Below, piece by piece: positions 34,323-46,618 of a DNA stretch of 64,000 nucleotides (its first letter is position 1; each line of letters starts with the position of its first letter). Source of the stretch: Apiosordaria backusii (Eukaryota > Ascomycota > Sordariomycetes > Sordariales > Lasiosphaeriaceae). The position numbers and the translations under genes were made by a program. The notes beneath the pieces were generated by a model. That model saw only the letters and a program-made list of their open reading frames with translations, searched no databases and had not been told where the DNA came from. The stretch spans positions 186,001-250,000 of the forward strand of contig JAUKTV010000002.1 of assembly GCA_030549205.1 (NCBI GenBank), written 5' to 3'.

Positions 34323-36832
34323 AGCGATGAGGGTGGGTAGCCGAGAAGTATGCGGAACGGGAACCCGGGTCGTCGTCACACGGAGCGGAGAGGCGGCGGC
34401 AAAGCTGGGTCTATATGTCCCATTCCCAGATCATGACATGACACTCTCGTCGTTGGTGTAATTCTCTTCCTCTCTCTTTATATGCCACTTAAATGGCAAG
34501 AGCTACCGCCCATAAACCGTCGTAAGGTTATGGGATAAGACACAACAATCTGGTGGCGCGCGATGATCGGATTTTCCCTTCTGTGTTCTTGGCTGCAGGA
34601 AAATCCCTCCTCATCGGGATCGTTCAAGACACATAGATATTCCTAATGCATCCTCTTGCATTTCTTGGTCGCACATGGCGTTGCGCCACAGCAGCACCAT
34701 GAGGGCCTGATCCTCTCCCACCCTGCCCATCTCCGAGATGGCCATTTAAGTGAAGTACGCCAAGTGGGGGGGCGGAGGTCAGAATGTACTGCATTAGTGC
34801 GATACTAAGCGAGGTTACGGGGGAAGAGGAGAATCACCGCCTTAGCCGGCTACCCAGTAATTCCGATGCCGAAAAAAGCTTCGAGATTGCTTCTGTGTCT
34901 AGAGATGTCTAAGGCAGCCTGACTGCAGAGGCCAGCCTTCAGACGAAGCCAAGCCAACAGTGCTTAGAATATTTGTTTGTTCATACGAAACAGCTCTCGA
35001 AATTGCGTATCCGAGCCTCGAAGAATACCATCGGCCAGCTTGCGCGCGCGCCTCGCGCCACCTGGATGCACGATTTTGCGGTCGTGGTACGGTATGGAGA
35101 TCCGTCGCCGTCGCCTGTGGGCCTCCAAGAGGGCCAGGGTTGCCATACCGGCCGCGATCATGAATTTGGAGCCCATTGCAAGAGTTGGTGCAGAGCAAGA
35201 ACGACTAGATTTGCTATGGTATATCTGTATAACTCTGCTCTGGCAGAGATCTGTAATGCCAGCTTCGTCAACAGGTACGGCATGACCATCTCGAAGATGG
35301 CCAACGACGGCCCTCTTCAAGATGGGCAGAAAACGGCAGAATTTTGCGCCCAGAGCTCGCCAAATGCACCATATTCGGTATGGTTCGGCTCTGCATTAGT
35401 GCGGAAAAATCAGTTGGTTTGGCGGCCCTAGCTTGGATACTGCCAAAAAAGGCTAGTTGGCTATGTAATGTGTTGAAATTTCACCTCTTAGCGGAAAATG
35501 CCAGAAATATGGCCATCTTGGAGATGGGCAGGGTGGGGAGAAGATCAGGCCCTGAACCACAGAACTGGAAATTCTTCCACACACGAGGAACTGGGCGGCG
35601 CGATCCACACTGGCTGGATGGCTCGCTGGCCTGCCAATCTGGTGCTTCAGTACAGCCTAGCAGAAGTACCCCAGACTGGCAGGGCATGCTAAGCACGTCC
35701 TTGCAGGCAGGTTGCAGTGCAGACCCAATTTCCACCACGGTTGTTGTTTGGTCTGCTGTGGTTGGCCGGTTGCACGGTTAATCAAAGGGTCTTTTGTTTT
35801 TGCTTTGTTTTTTTTTGCGCCGCAATAGCGGCAGGTATCGGAGAAAATCCAAAAGACAACGAAAAGATGGCCCAAAAATTCGACTTTCCTTTAGTCGTTT
35901 TTTTCCCCCACTGTTAAACTAATGCGGACTCTTGCATCTGTCTTTGATTCTTCACAATCCTCACCGACAATCTTTCACCCTTGTTTGTTTTACACAAGAA
36001 ACTTGGCGTCTTTTTCGTCACCTTCCCCCAGCCCAATCGAAGACCCATGAAATCCGGGATAATTAGTGTAGTCCAAGCATGATCTTAGCGTCGTCTCCTG
36101 CAGGTTACATCTTTCCCCGGACCCGGTCAAAGCACCCTGACGTGGTGGCAGTGCAACTTGCAGGGACAAGAACTAGTGTAATTATCGGGCTGCATGCCCG
36201 GGGCACAAAACCCAGCTCGCCGAGTGAGGCGGATTTGATTCCCCGGGAAGCCGCTAGCCACTCAAGCATTCTTTTAATCTCGAAGACGCTCTCCCGTTGG
36301 CCTACGAGCATGGACCAATCTTGTGCACAACTGCAGCACAAATCGAATTTGGAGACGTCCACACCTGGACTTTACCAAACAGGGCGGTATTTTGAAATCC
36401 TGCTACGGAAGTCCCATAATAATTATACGGAGGTTGCGGCCAAAACTGAAGAGACCACTCTGTTAGGCCCTGACAGGGGCACCCTGGGCTATACAGTATG
36501 CCAAGATTCCTTGGCAAGCCCACCTTTTTCCTGGCTCTTGGCCCCTCTCCTACCGAAGCCATCACCAATTCTACCACCAATTCAACCACTTACTTTAAAC
36601 CGGCCTTTCTTTTGCCTACCATGCCGCCCGCGCAAGCCTTCAATATGGCTGGAATCGTCGTTTTCCGCTTTATTTACCTATTATAATTATATATTATTTG
36701 AACGCCTTGCCCGACTGCAGGGTCGCTGCAAAGTAGGCGACTTTTTCGTTATAGAAAACCCTAACTTGCATTAAGGAGCGGCTTAACTAGGTTTAGGCGA
36801 TGTTTTATAGCAATCTATAATGCTATTAGTAC
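34323..36832. other. Intergenic, no supported gene
   Basis: About 2.5 kb has only short overlapping frames. The first part is the promoter of the receptor-like gene. A T-rich run lies near 35790-35820. The right half becomes more AT-rich and TpA-rich towards the pseudogene at 36833. Confidence 0.5.
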
Positions 36833-37978
36833 CTACATAGTCATACGAATAGCACTTGTCGGAGAAGCGCTTACATGAAGCAGAGTTATCCCTTCGGGAT
36901 CTATGATGAACGGGGATGCAAGTCCCTGTATAAAGTTACGACGAAGCTTACTTGGGGTGATCTGCTCTCTTAATCCAATCATACGACAAAATAGAGAACC
37001 AGAGTCTACAACCGCAAGCTGTTGAAAAACCACATCCCATCCGCTAGCTGCGAGTATAACTTGAAGATTCCAGGCCTTGTTGAGGAACTATTGCGGAAAA
37101 ATCAGCTTGACTCTGTAACATGATGGGTCAGGAAGCGGGAATTAGCCATCGCAGGAAAGCTTGAAGGTAAATTTGACATGTCGGACTAGGCCTACCTTTG
37201 GTTTCTGGCCGTTCAGAAGATTTCCTGGTGTGTTCAACATCTGAAAGCTCGAGTGACTCTACAGAGAAAAGCTAACTTAAGCCCCCTATGCGCCTCCAAG
37301 TACCTCTGAAACGGGGAACCTTTTGCTTCCTTAATGGTTTAATTGCCCTACTGGTCTGTTATTTGTTCCTTGCAGACTACTTAGGCAGATTGGGCGGCTG
37401 ATGGTTCTTAAGAAAACCGGATTCCGCAATTTTAGAGACAGCCAATTCAGGCTGCGATTTCAACAGCAAGCTATATCACAGCATAGTAATGCTAACTAAT
37501 AGTATCATATTTACACAACTTCATCCTTACTCACATAATAAGCAGCTGAAGAGCCATTTATAGTAGTTTCAAGGTCCAGTAAAGAGGTTTTTTATACTTT
37601 TCTAGCAATACCCTTATAAAAAGCACAGCTTTATTTAGTCTTTACCCAATACCGCTTATACCTCCTTAACAAAGCAACATTACTTATAAAGTCTTAGGTT
37701 ATTTTTTCCAATTTCCTATAAACATTTCGCCAATTCTCCATCACTCAAGCATAGATCAACGGGCGATCAGAAGCCTAGGTTAGAGCTTCAATCTCTGCTT
37801 TGATTATCCCAGTACCTAAGCTAATATCTTCTAATTGCTTTAGTAAGGTCGATATCGTTTCAGAGACATTTTTAACTTCCTGCTAAAGCCGAGACAGAGA
37901 TAGAACCATACTTCCCACCTTGCTTGCGGCTTGCGTTATCGCGATCCCGCCCAAAAGGAGGCCTATCATTTCGGACAT
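36833..37978 (-). pseudogene. HeLo/STAND-type N-terminal domain protein, RIP-inactivated
   Basis: From the ATG at 37978 a single frame gives MSEMIGLLLGGIAITQAASK, then a helical stretch (LLKQLEDISLGTGIIKAEIE) and VMENWRNVYRKLEKIT. This resembles the N-terminal helical domains of fungal STAND/NLR-like and ankyrin proteins. The frame is crossed by at least six stops (TAG, TAG, TGA, TAA, TAA, TAA), each explained by C-to-T change of CAG/CGA/CAA. Further down, frameshifts intervene and the frame 36833-37033 ends with FIIDPEGITLLHVSA, typical of the entry to ankyrin-type repeats. Such proteins act in non-self recognition and cell death in fungi. The domain assignment is by resemblance only. Confidence 0.5.
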
Positions 37979-38781
37979 TTCGTCCAGCACAAGAGGTAGA
38001 AGTTTAATTCGAAAACGATACCCGTAATATGACGACAATAAAGAAGTCTATTGCTCTTTAAAAAAACCAAACGAAGATGTTGACCTGTCTTAATTCATCA
38101 AAAGCTGCTCTTATACTAGAAGATCGCGAAGGCGTCTTGTCCCAAGGGAACCCACGTAGGCGCTTACTACGCAGTAAGCCGGTAGGTAGTTATGAGAGGG
38201 CCAAGGCTGATTCGATAGCGTGCTGCAAAAGTGCGACGGCAAAACACGCTTCAAGTACTGAGAGTCTGTGGGAATGCTCCCAGCGGGTTACACGACAGAA
38301 GCACAGCCTCGGCCGACTGATGTTGGTTACCTGCGCAGAGAAGGAAGAAGGCTTGGCTTGGTGTGCGTGCGTGCCGCACAATCAACAGTGTACTACGTAA
38401 ACTTCAACTTGGTATTCCTCGGATGAATTTACCGCCGAGCTTGGACCTCTGAAGTCCCAGCCTCTGAAAGGGGTAAAACAGAGTTTTGTTTACTTTCGTT
38501 CACGACAACCAAGCGTCTCAACGGGAGATGTGGGGTCCCCGTCCGTTTCTTTCCTCTTCGTCGGTTGCACGAGTAATATTTGCCTTTTATGGCCATGGCT
38601 TGTCAAGCCTGTATGAACACACTGATATTAGGGAATCTAACTGCATTTAAATCACAAAAGCCACCCCCCAGCAATTGAACCACGCCCATCTGGTACCAAT
38701 CCCTCCCAAAACAAAACCAGGAACCATGTTCAAGAAAGAGCTCCTCCCACAAAGGACTCAAAATAGCCCTTCCCTCTTCAA
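37979..38781. other. Intergenic, no supported gene
   Basis: Only short frames are present, for example 38077-38400, with no recognisable content. Confidence 0.45.
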
Positions 38782-39821
38782 TCAAAAGTAGGCTAGCCTA
38801 TATGACGGGGGCCTCGACGGCAAAGTTGGGCTAGGGCCATTACCTACCTTCACCCAGATCCTCCCAAATGTGTCATAGGTCCTGTCGATTCCACCGGGAT
38901 AATCAGCCTCATTATCCTGCCTGTGTTTTGTTTTCGGCTTACCCTCCTTAATCCTGATCTTCTCAAAGAAGACATATGCCCCATAATACAACAGAGACTT
39001 AGCTCCGTGGCTAAACCCCTTCCCACCTCTAAACTGCTAAAGCTAAACATTCTAAAAGCACTTTTCAGATTTACTTAGCCCCTTAAATTAAACATAAACA
39101 TCCCAACAAAACTAAGCCTACGTCACCCCGTCTTTTTTTTAAGTATAGGTTAATCTTCCTCCGGATCTTATCGTAGGAATTATAAATAGGGACGGAGTCG
39201 GTTTCCTCGCCGTCAAGGTGGATATCGCTGATATCCCTATTAGTCACAGGGGCAGCTGTAGCTTTGGGCTTGGGAGCTGTTGTGGCAGCCGAAGTCTTCT
39301 GCTTCTTCCCCACAGGCAAAGGAATACCAAACATCTCCCTCTTCTTAAACCACTCCTATACACCGTTATAGGCCGTAAAGCCGGAACCGTTCATCGGCCT
39401 GTAAACACCTAGAAAGCCGGAGAGGGACCTAGCGCTAACGCCGATCTCTTTAGTAAAGGCAGTCTTGATTATAGCGCCGGAATCAAGGAGTTTATTAATT
39501 TTATAGCAGACCTAATCGTAGTTTATATCTATTAGATAGCCTTCGAGGTCGAGGTCGTCAAGGTCGGCCTCGGTAGCGGGGGCGGGGGCGACGGCATAGT
39601 CGTCAAGGGACTTGCGCTTTAGACTCTTGCTAGGGCCGGGAATACTGTTTTCTTGGGCCGAAATGGGCAAGGCCGTGGCCGATGGAGCTCGAGCCGGAGC
39701 CGGCGGGGGGTTGCTGGTGGGCAAGCCACCCAGTGCTGTGCGGTAAATCTGAGGGTTTGGTGTCAGTGCTGATTTCGGACTTTGTCCAAGTGTGTACCGG
39801 CATACTTACCCACGCAGACAT
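38782..39821 (-). pseudogene. DUF7726-type fungal protein, RIP-inactivated
   Basis: Exon 1 is only MSAW (39821), followed by a GTAAGT intron ending near 39750. The protein then runs through a disordered Pro/Ser-rich part with KSLKRKSLDD. The first DUF7726-like repeat (KINKLLDSGAIIKTAFTKEI, GSGFTAYNGV) and a linker (FKKREMFGIPLPVGKKQKTS) follow. The second repeat has YDKIRRKINLYLKK, QFRGGKGFSHGAKS and YYGAYVFFEKIRIKEGKPKT. Stops TAG at 39512-39514 and 39356-39358, plus several more TAG codons between 39050 and 39130, all fit CAG to TAG. One frameshift lies in an eight-base T run (39133-39140 on the plus strand). Order and motifs match fungal proteins with paired DUF7726 domains. The function of the family is unknown. 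It is clearly non-functional here. Confidence 0.7.
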
Positions 39822-40533
39822 GGTGTCAAGCTGTCACTTTTTTCTGGCGTAAGCTAAAGGTTTTGTGGTCTTAAGCGGACACGACAGGGCTTGCAGCTGG
39901 TCTTGTCACAAAACGTCACAAAACAAATCGAAAATGAGATCTGTCAAGGAGCGTCTTTTTGCACCTGAAAAACGAGAGAGCGGAAAACAAAAGAACGCGT
40001 CAGAAAACCAAGATTCTGACGTGTCGAGGGAAAGAACCATCATCTATGGGGCATGTGAGTTCATGAGAGGAGCTAGCAGGGAAAGTCCCCTGTTGTGACG
40101 GTTCCAGGAGCCAGCCAGCTGGGTGCTTAAACGAAAGGCTCAGATGGTCGGGCAACGAGGCGATATGGTGTTGTTGGTGTCGTCCGCTGATCCGCCCCAA
40201 CAAGAATGGGCGCAGCAAGCCTCGGAAGCAAAAGAGAAGAAAGTGGATGACTGAATTTGACCTCGCGTTACCAAAGTCGGTGGGGTGATGTGATGACGTT
40301 GGCAGAAAAGATAGAGGGAAGGAGCAGAGGAGGAGCTTACCAAGGTGTCCTCCAAATTAGAGGGCATACCTAAGGTAACTAATTCTAACACCATCCCCAT
40401 CTCTTACTGTGCATATCCGTCCAAGAATCGGGATCACCACGGTGGAGAAGCAAAGGCTGGATTTAAAGAGTTGAAACCGTAGGTCTAGCGCTCTCTCTCT
40501 ATTTATCCAACATCTATTCCTCGACACCCTACT
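39822..40533. other. Intergenic, no supported gene
   Basis: Short overlapping frames only. The right part holds the 3' end of the PXB-DUF3818 gene. Confidence 0.5.
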
Positions 40534-43011
40534 CTAGATCTCTACTTTATCCCCATGCCTTATCCTCCCACCCCTCTCCTTCTCCTTGACGACAACTGGC
40601 ACAGTAAACCTCCCATCTTCCTTCAGAATATCACCTACCAATCCTCTAAACTCACCTCCCAAAGCCTCAATCACCACCTTCACATCCGGGGCTCGTGGTG
40701 CTTCGTCCTCTGCTATCCTCACCAGCTTCGCCAGGCCCAAACCCACTTCCTTTGTCGCCCCAGTCTTCCCCATGGCCAAATCCCCTTTCACATCCCTCCC
40801 ACTTCTCAATTTTCCACCCAGTGTCGCTGGTCCAATAACAGTATCATCCAACAATTGCTGCCATCTTGACAGAAACATACCAGGGCCGGCAAATGATTGC
40901 TTGTTTACAGAAACTGAATTTACCGTCGGTGGAGGGCTGGACTTTCGGGACTCCGTCCCCCCAGACCGACCCCAGGATAAGGGCGTTGACCAACCGCTGT
41001 TGTTTGACGATGTTGGTCGCGGGGGAGAAGGCGGGGCATCTGTTGAGGGCATGTTGTCGAGAATGTGTTGCATTCGCTTGTTGGAAATATTCTCCAGGGA
41101 GGAAAGATAGGAAGCGTGGGCGTTGACAGCAGGGAGGATTGCGTCTCTTGTGGTGGGAGAGAGGGAGCTGAAGAGGTGCTGGAGGTTACTACTTACTGCC
41201 CCTGCACCTCCAGGGCGTTTCTTTGATCTTGGGGCTTCTGTTGGGTTGGACGGTTGGTCATTTTCTGGAGAAGGTCGTCGGGGTTGTCTGAACACTTTGA
41301 TGGTGGCATTACACCATACGCGGAAATCCTCTGTCAGATCGGGGCACTGGCTGGCCACTTGGTGGAGGAAGTTGTAAAGTAGTTGCCTATTTCTTCGAAG
41401 TAGAGTCACATAGTCCTCGACGGATGGAGTACGTGTCTCGGGATCACTTTTGAGGGAACCGTTCGTCCAGCCGCTGAGAAATCCGTTCCCGTTTTTTGAA
41501 GATTTTGCCTTGCCGACGTTGATAAAGTCTGTGATGAAGCCTTCGACAGCCGTCACATGCTCCCGCAGGTCGACATGCTCATGCAAGACTCGAATCATGG
41601 GCTCAAAAGAAGCCACGAGGTCTTTGACTGCTCTGGTGAAGAGATCTGGTTGTTGGCGGCAGAGGACGTTCGGGATCTCCTCACGGTCTCGAATCATGAG
41701 TAAAGTTGAGAGGTACTCGAGATATTGAGCGTGTTGTTCTTCTGTGAGCCCCTTCATCAACATCGGATTGGACCGCCTCAAGATTGCCGTAACCATTGAC
41801 TCAGGGGTGCGCATGCTCTGACTGCGAGCCGCCTCCTGCTCATCCCTTGGTATCTCAAGATGGGCTTTTATTGCGTCCAGATGGCCCTTGGATGCTGCTG
41901 GTTGACCCCGAGACTTTTCGATCTTGTCAACGGTTTTCCTTGACTCGGCATTATCCCAAGAAAGAACCATCGAGATGATTCTGAACAGTCAGCTTGATTT
42001 TGATGGGGATGAATGGGAACAGACATCCATACCTCTGTAACAAGTTCATACCATCATCAGCATCTTGGGTAAGTCCGACCCAGTTGGAAATCGCGCCGAC
42101 CCCCACTTTGGCCAGAAGAAGCCGCATCATGCCGTTAATCATGGTGGCAGCATTTCCTATGCGCAGTGTCTGTTTAACCATGGAATAGGGTAGCAGCTTA
42201 TGCACGTTTTCCATGAGTTTGAGAAGGTAGGGCCCTTCTGGAGTGAGGACGAAGACATGATGGAGCAACGTTGCTAGACTAAACACATGTATCAACAACC
42301 ACTCGGCATAAGTCTGGAAAATAAAACTCACTGAATAATAACGTAGTCAACCGCGGCTTGAACACCAGAAGAGTGTTCCTCAAGACTCTTCCGCTCAGCA
42401 GCGCAGCGAAACAGTTCATCAATCAAGTCCCCATACAACAACTCGTGCACAGCATCCTCCCACGCCCGTTCCAACTCCCTCGCTTGTGATCTGTCATACT
42501 TTTCATCAAGATCCCTCTTCTCCCCCTTTGATATTCCGCCCAGAATCCCCCGGGAAACAGCCTCATGTATCGACGACGCAGCAGTAGCCAGAGTCTTCCT
42601 AGTACCCAGCGATCCCTTGTCGTAGCTCTCGGAGAGATTCGCCTCTGCAAGCTTCTCCAAAATGCCCTGGAACCTGACGTGCCAAAATTCTGGTGGCAGA
42701 TCCCGAACTCCCGGGAATGACAAGACGATACTCCGGAGCACTCCGGCTAGCAATGGTGCTGACGAGTCTGTGGCATATGTCGGTGTGCTGGTGCTGTCAC
42801 CAGAGCTGCGTTGGGCAAAGGGATATCCATACCCTGAAATGGTGGCGGGGTGCTTGAAGCTTTCAACCTCTGCATACGTCTCGTCATGGGTGAGGATGTC
42901 AAACAGCGCGTGCAGTTGGGCTGAGGTTAAAGTTTCGGGGGTTACAGAGGCCGACTTCCGTGTACATGGATCGCCGGTTTGGTGTCCCGGTTCGTGATGG
43001 GCCCGCTCCAT
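40534..43011 (-). CDS. PX-associated (PXB) and DUF3818 domain protein
   Basis: Three exons (42332-43011, 42033-42278, 40534-41980) join in phase to 790 residues. The N-terminal region has the PXB signature: LTSAQLHALFDILTHDETYA, YGYPF, LPPEFWHVRFQGILEKLAEA, and LSESYDKGSLGTRKTLATAA. Exon 2 and early exon 3 carry DUF3818-type sequence (LPYSMVKQTLRIGNAATMIN, GMMRLLLAKVG, NLLQRIISMVLSWDN). A Ser/Pro-rich low-complexity stretch sits near residues 570-670 before a conserved-looking end. In the yeast-type relatives a PX phosphoinositide-binding domain lies between these two parts, but I see none here. A peripheral membrane or lipid-transport role is inferred from family only. ATG 43011 is preferred over the upstream non-ATG extension. 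Confidence 0.85.
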
Positions 43012-44553
43012 GACGGGAGCTTGCGTTGTTAGGTAGTGCTGGCTGGATAGTGGCCAATCCGCAGACGGTGGAGCGCTAGGGAGGGACAGGTGAGTCTGAT
43101 ATACTACCAAAATAAATCATAGGTTAAGTTCAATAGGCGGTCGGCGGCTGAAAGTGTGATAGGTTTGAGTTGCATGTAACAAATCCAGAGCCACGGCGCA
43201 GGCAGCTGACGTCAGGAGGAACGACGGGAGCTGAAGGACGACGGGAGCTGAAGGACGACGGGAGCTGAAGGACGACGGGAGCTGAAGGACGACGGGAGCT
43301 GAAGGACGACGGGAGCTGAAGGACGACGGGAGCTGAAGGACGACGGGAGCTGAAGGACGACGGGAGCTGAAGGACGACGGGAGCTGAAGGACGACGAGTC
43401 CAGGCTGCTTGGATGCATTCAACCCTGAACATAGGCTACAGGCCCGCTGCACGATTCATGTAGCGATTCGAATCAGGGACACTCTTCAGCGACTGTGTTG
43501 AGCCATTCTGGGTTGGCGGAGTAAGTGGGTTTTCCCAGAGACATGACAAAGAAGGTTGGGAAGGTATCGGTTGTGAAGGTGAAGTTGAGTGTGGACTCGG
43601 AAAACCCCGTCGAGTCCGCGTGATCGGAGTAGCGAGGGGTAGGTGTTCTAGGGCGATAACCCCAACCCAGCAACTGCGTCCCACACAAGCGAATTCCCCG
43701 ACCCCGATGGATCGGGAATTTCTATCTCATGCCGGTCTTCTATCATGGTGCACCTTTGACACGTTCTATAATCCCGAAATTCCGGGGGTAAGCTACCAGG
43801 AGATATGTCAACAACCGCTCATCGGCGGGATGCGACGGAACGCGTCCGGAACTGATGCTGTGTCTTCCAGCATGGTGCACCTGCCACACCGGAAACAACA
43901 AACACCTCCAGTGTTCGGTTGCCACTATGCCCGCCTTGCATCTTTGGACACTGGGTGACAAATGTTGGACGACTTGGGCCATGAAAGACGAAGGTTAGAG
44001 AAATTTGGTCGGCTTTCCAACTAGCCGCTGAACGGCTTTTGAACCGCTGGTGGCTGGTCAGTGGTCGTGAACGTCGAGTCAATCGCGTTGCGTCCATCAA
44101 GAATGGCTCTATCAACGTTGGGGTCCAAACAACACCGTTACCCGGCCATCGCACACCGTCCGAGGAGAAATCGCTGTCGTCCCAGCCTGTCCGTCCCGCT
44201 TTGGTATTCATCGGTCGACTGGCTTTCTTGTTGAACGTCTAGTGCGGGTAAGACCGCAGAAAAGTGGGTGGCTTTGAACGGCACCATGGGCTATCAGGTA
44301 GCCGTTGACGATCTAGTGAGTGGTGGAGGGCTGTGAAGGAACTACAATGGCGGGAATCTGGAAGTGGTTGGAAGAGGTGGCAATGGAGCCAACCTGTTGA
44401 CTGGTGGTATATCTGACCATGTATTCCCTCTGCTGGACAACCATTGACCAGTCTCGAGCCATTGACCTCTTCACTCTGACATCATATCTTTCTCACGCTC
44501 ACCAGAAACCAACTCACGGCCACAGACACCAGCAGAACCTCGGGAGGAGTATC
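43012..44553. other. Divergent intergenic region with minisatellite
   Basis: This lies between the 5' ends of two divergent genes (PXB protein on minus, multicopper oxidase on plus) and so holds both promoters. The 17-bp minisatellite at 43221-43397 is inside. No gene is seen. Confidence 0.55.
43221..43397. repeat. 17-bp minisatellite, ten perfect units
   Basis: ACGACGGGAGCTGAAGG is repeated ten times without a mismatch (43221-43390), followed by a partial eleventh unit. It starts about 210 bp upstream of the ATG of the PXB-DUF3818 gene. Because 17 is not a multiple of 3, all three minus-strand frames stay open with the same 17-residue repeat. Confidence 0.95.
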
Positions 44554-46532
44554 ATGAAGGCGACCACACTATCCTCCCTCTTGCTAGGGAGCTGGCTGCC
44601 GGCCGCCTTGGCCGAGATGGTCACTCACGATGCCAGCTTCCACCCAGATCACATTCTCAGAGTCACAGTCGCCCAAGTACCGTCGGCGTGTGAGAGTCGA
44701 ACAAACATCGTCGTGAACGGGACATCTCCAGGCCCAGCTCTTCATATCCTGCCTGGGACAAGCAGCTGGATCCGGGTTTACAATGACATGCCCGACCAAA
44801 ACCTCACCATGGTAAGCAATCTCCGGCTCTTCTACTGCTCTGGCATACGCTGACAGATAGCACCAGCATTGGCATGGCTTGACACAGAAGATGGCCCCTT
44901 TCGCCGACGGGACTCCCCTGGCTTCACAATGGCCTATCCCTCCAGGACACTTTTTCGACTACGAGATTGCAACCAACAACGATGATGCCGGCACTTACTT
45001 CTATCACTCTCACGTTGAGATGCAGGCCCTGAGCGTAGCCGGCCCCTTGATTGTGGACGACTGTGGAAGCTCCCCCTATCACTACGATGACGAGCGAATC
45101 CTTCATTTCCAGGACTTTTTCACGAAGTCAGACCAAGACATGCTCCACGGGGTTACGGGGAGTCCCTTCCAATGGACTGGTGAGACCCACGGTATTCTTC
45201 TCAACGGCAAAGGCGTTGCTACCGGCCGCCAGGCATCCACTGGCCCATCCGGTGGAGGAAGAGGTTTCTTCGGTGGTCGTCTCGGCGGCCGTCCTGACGG
45301 ATTCCGTGAGAACCGCCGCCGTGATGGTCCCAAATCTGACAATGTCGACGACTCGAACCAAGCCCAAGTCGAGCTCACCGACGCATGCACCCTCCCCGTC
45401 ATCGACGTCCAACCCGGCAAAACCTACCGCTTCCGCTTCATCGGCGCCACCGGTCTTTCGTTCCTCACCATGGGCCTCGAAGACCACCCCGACCTCACAA
45501 TCGTTCAAGTCGACGGTAGCGAGTACAACGCCCCCGTCAAAACCGATCACATCCAACTGGGCTCCGGCCAGCGCTTCGACGTCCTCTTCAAAGCCAAGAG
45601 CACGGAAGAACTTGAGCAAAACGGAAACAAGTCCACCTTTTACTTGCAGTTTGAAACGCTCGAGCGTCCAGAGCCTTACATCGGTTACGGTGTCGTCCGG
45701 TACTACCGTTCCGAACCCATCCCCACCGCCCCAGCCAACAAGGTTTTGAATCTCCCCAGGGATCCGACAAACTGGATGGAATACACCTTCCAACCCTTGT
45801 ACCCTGAACAAAACCAAGCTCCCACCGCGGCGGAAGTCACCCGCAGGATCATCATCGACGCCGAGCAGAAACGAGACAACGCCACCGGAAAAGTTGTTTG
45901 GGAACTCGCTCACCTCTCCTGGACGGAGCACACTTACACCCGCCCCTTGCTAGTCGACATTTACCAGCGCGGCCAGGCCGCGGTCCCCAACTGGGAAGCT
46001 GCTCAAAGGAACCACGGGTGGGACCCCAAAACCTTGTCTTTCCCGGGCAAGATTGGTGAGGTTCTCGAAATCGTCTTTCAGAACACCGGCTCAGAGCTCG
46101 AAGGGATTGTAGAGACCCATCCATTCCACGCTCATTCCAAGCATTACTATGATATTGGGAGTGGAAAGGGAAAGTATGATGCTGAAGAGAACAATAGGAA
46201 GTTGGAGAGGCTGGGGTATAAGCCCGTCAAGAGGGACACGACGATGCTGTACAAGTACGAGGACCGTACTGGGGTGGGGCAGCCGGCGGGGTGGAGGGCG
46301 TGGAGGTTGACGGTTACGGATGCGGGGGTTTGGATGATCCATTGCCATATTTTGGCGCATATGATGATGGGTGAGTTCCTTTTTTCTCACTTCCTGGGCT
46401 GAATAAAATGCTGACTGAGATAAAGGTATGCAATCCGTCTGGACGATGGGCGATGCGGTTGATATCCAGAAGATCCCTCCTGATTCAATTTCTGGGTATA
46501 TGACCTATGGGGGGATGTCTATGGGAATGTGA
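44554..46532 (+). CDS. Multicopper oxidase, ascorbate-oxidase-like, 3' frameshift
   Basis: Exons 44554-44811, 44867-46370 and 46426-46532 give 622 residues. A signal peptide (MKATTLSSLLLGSWLPAALA) is followed by three cupredoxin domains. All four copper motifs are present: HWHG (87-90), HSHVEM (133-138), HPFHAH (from 504) and HCHILAHMMMGM (from 578). The methionine ten residues after the cysteine resembles ascorbate oxidases. Between domains 1 and 2 lies an unusual Gly/Arg-rich insert (GGGRGFFGGRLGGRPDGF, then RENRRRDG). The frame as read stops at 46530-46532, just after the G run 46509-46514. Adding one G would continue into DVYGNVTHWPSLYQYFN and stop at 46616-46618, as expected of the family. 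The enzyme is probably secreted and oxidises phenols or similar donors with O2. It is divergently transcribed from the PXB gene. Confidence 0.88.
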
Positions 46533-46618
46533 CGCACTGGCCGAGTTTGTATCAGTATTTCAATGGGACGAACCAGTGCAACCCGGTGCGGAGGAGGGAG
46601 AGGATTAGGGTCTACTGA

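Noticed and set aside
43117..43452. Three overlapping minus-strand frames encoding a 17-residue repeat protein
   Set aside because: They exist only because a 17-bp perfect repeat lacks stops in all three phases. There is no start context, and the non-repeat parts resemble nothing.
45051..45931. Long frames overlapping the multicopper oxidase on both strands
   Set aside because: They are shadows of GC-rich coding sequence. The oxidase frame contains all copper motifs.
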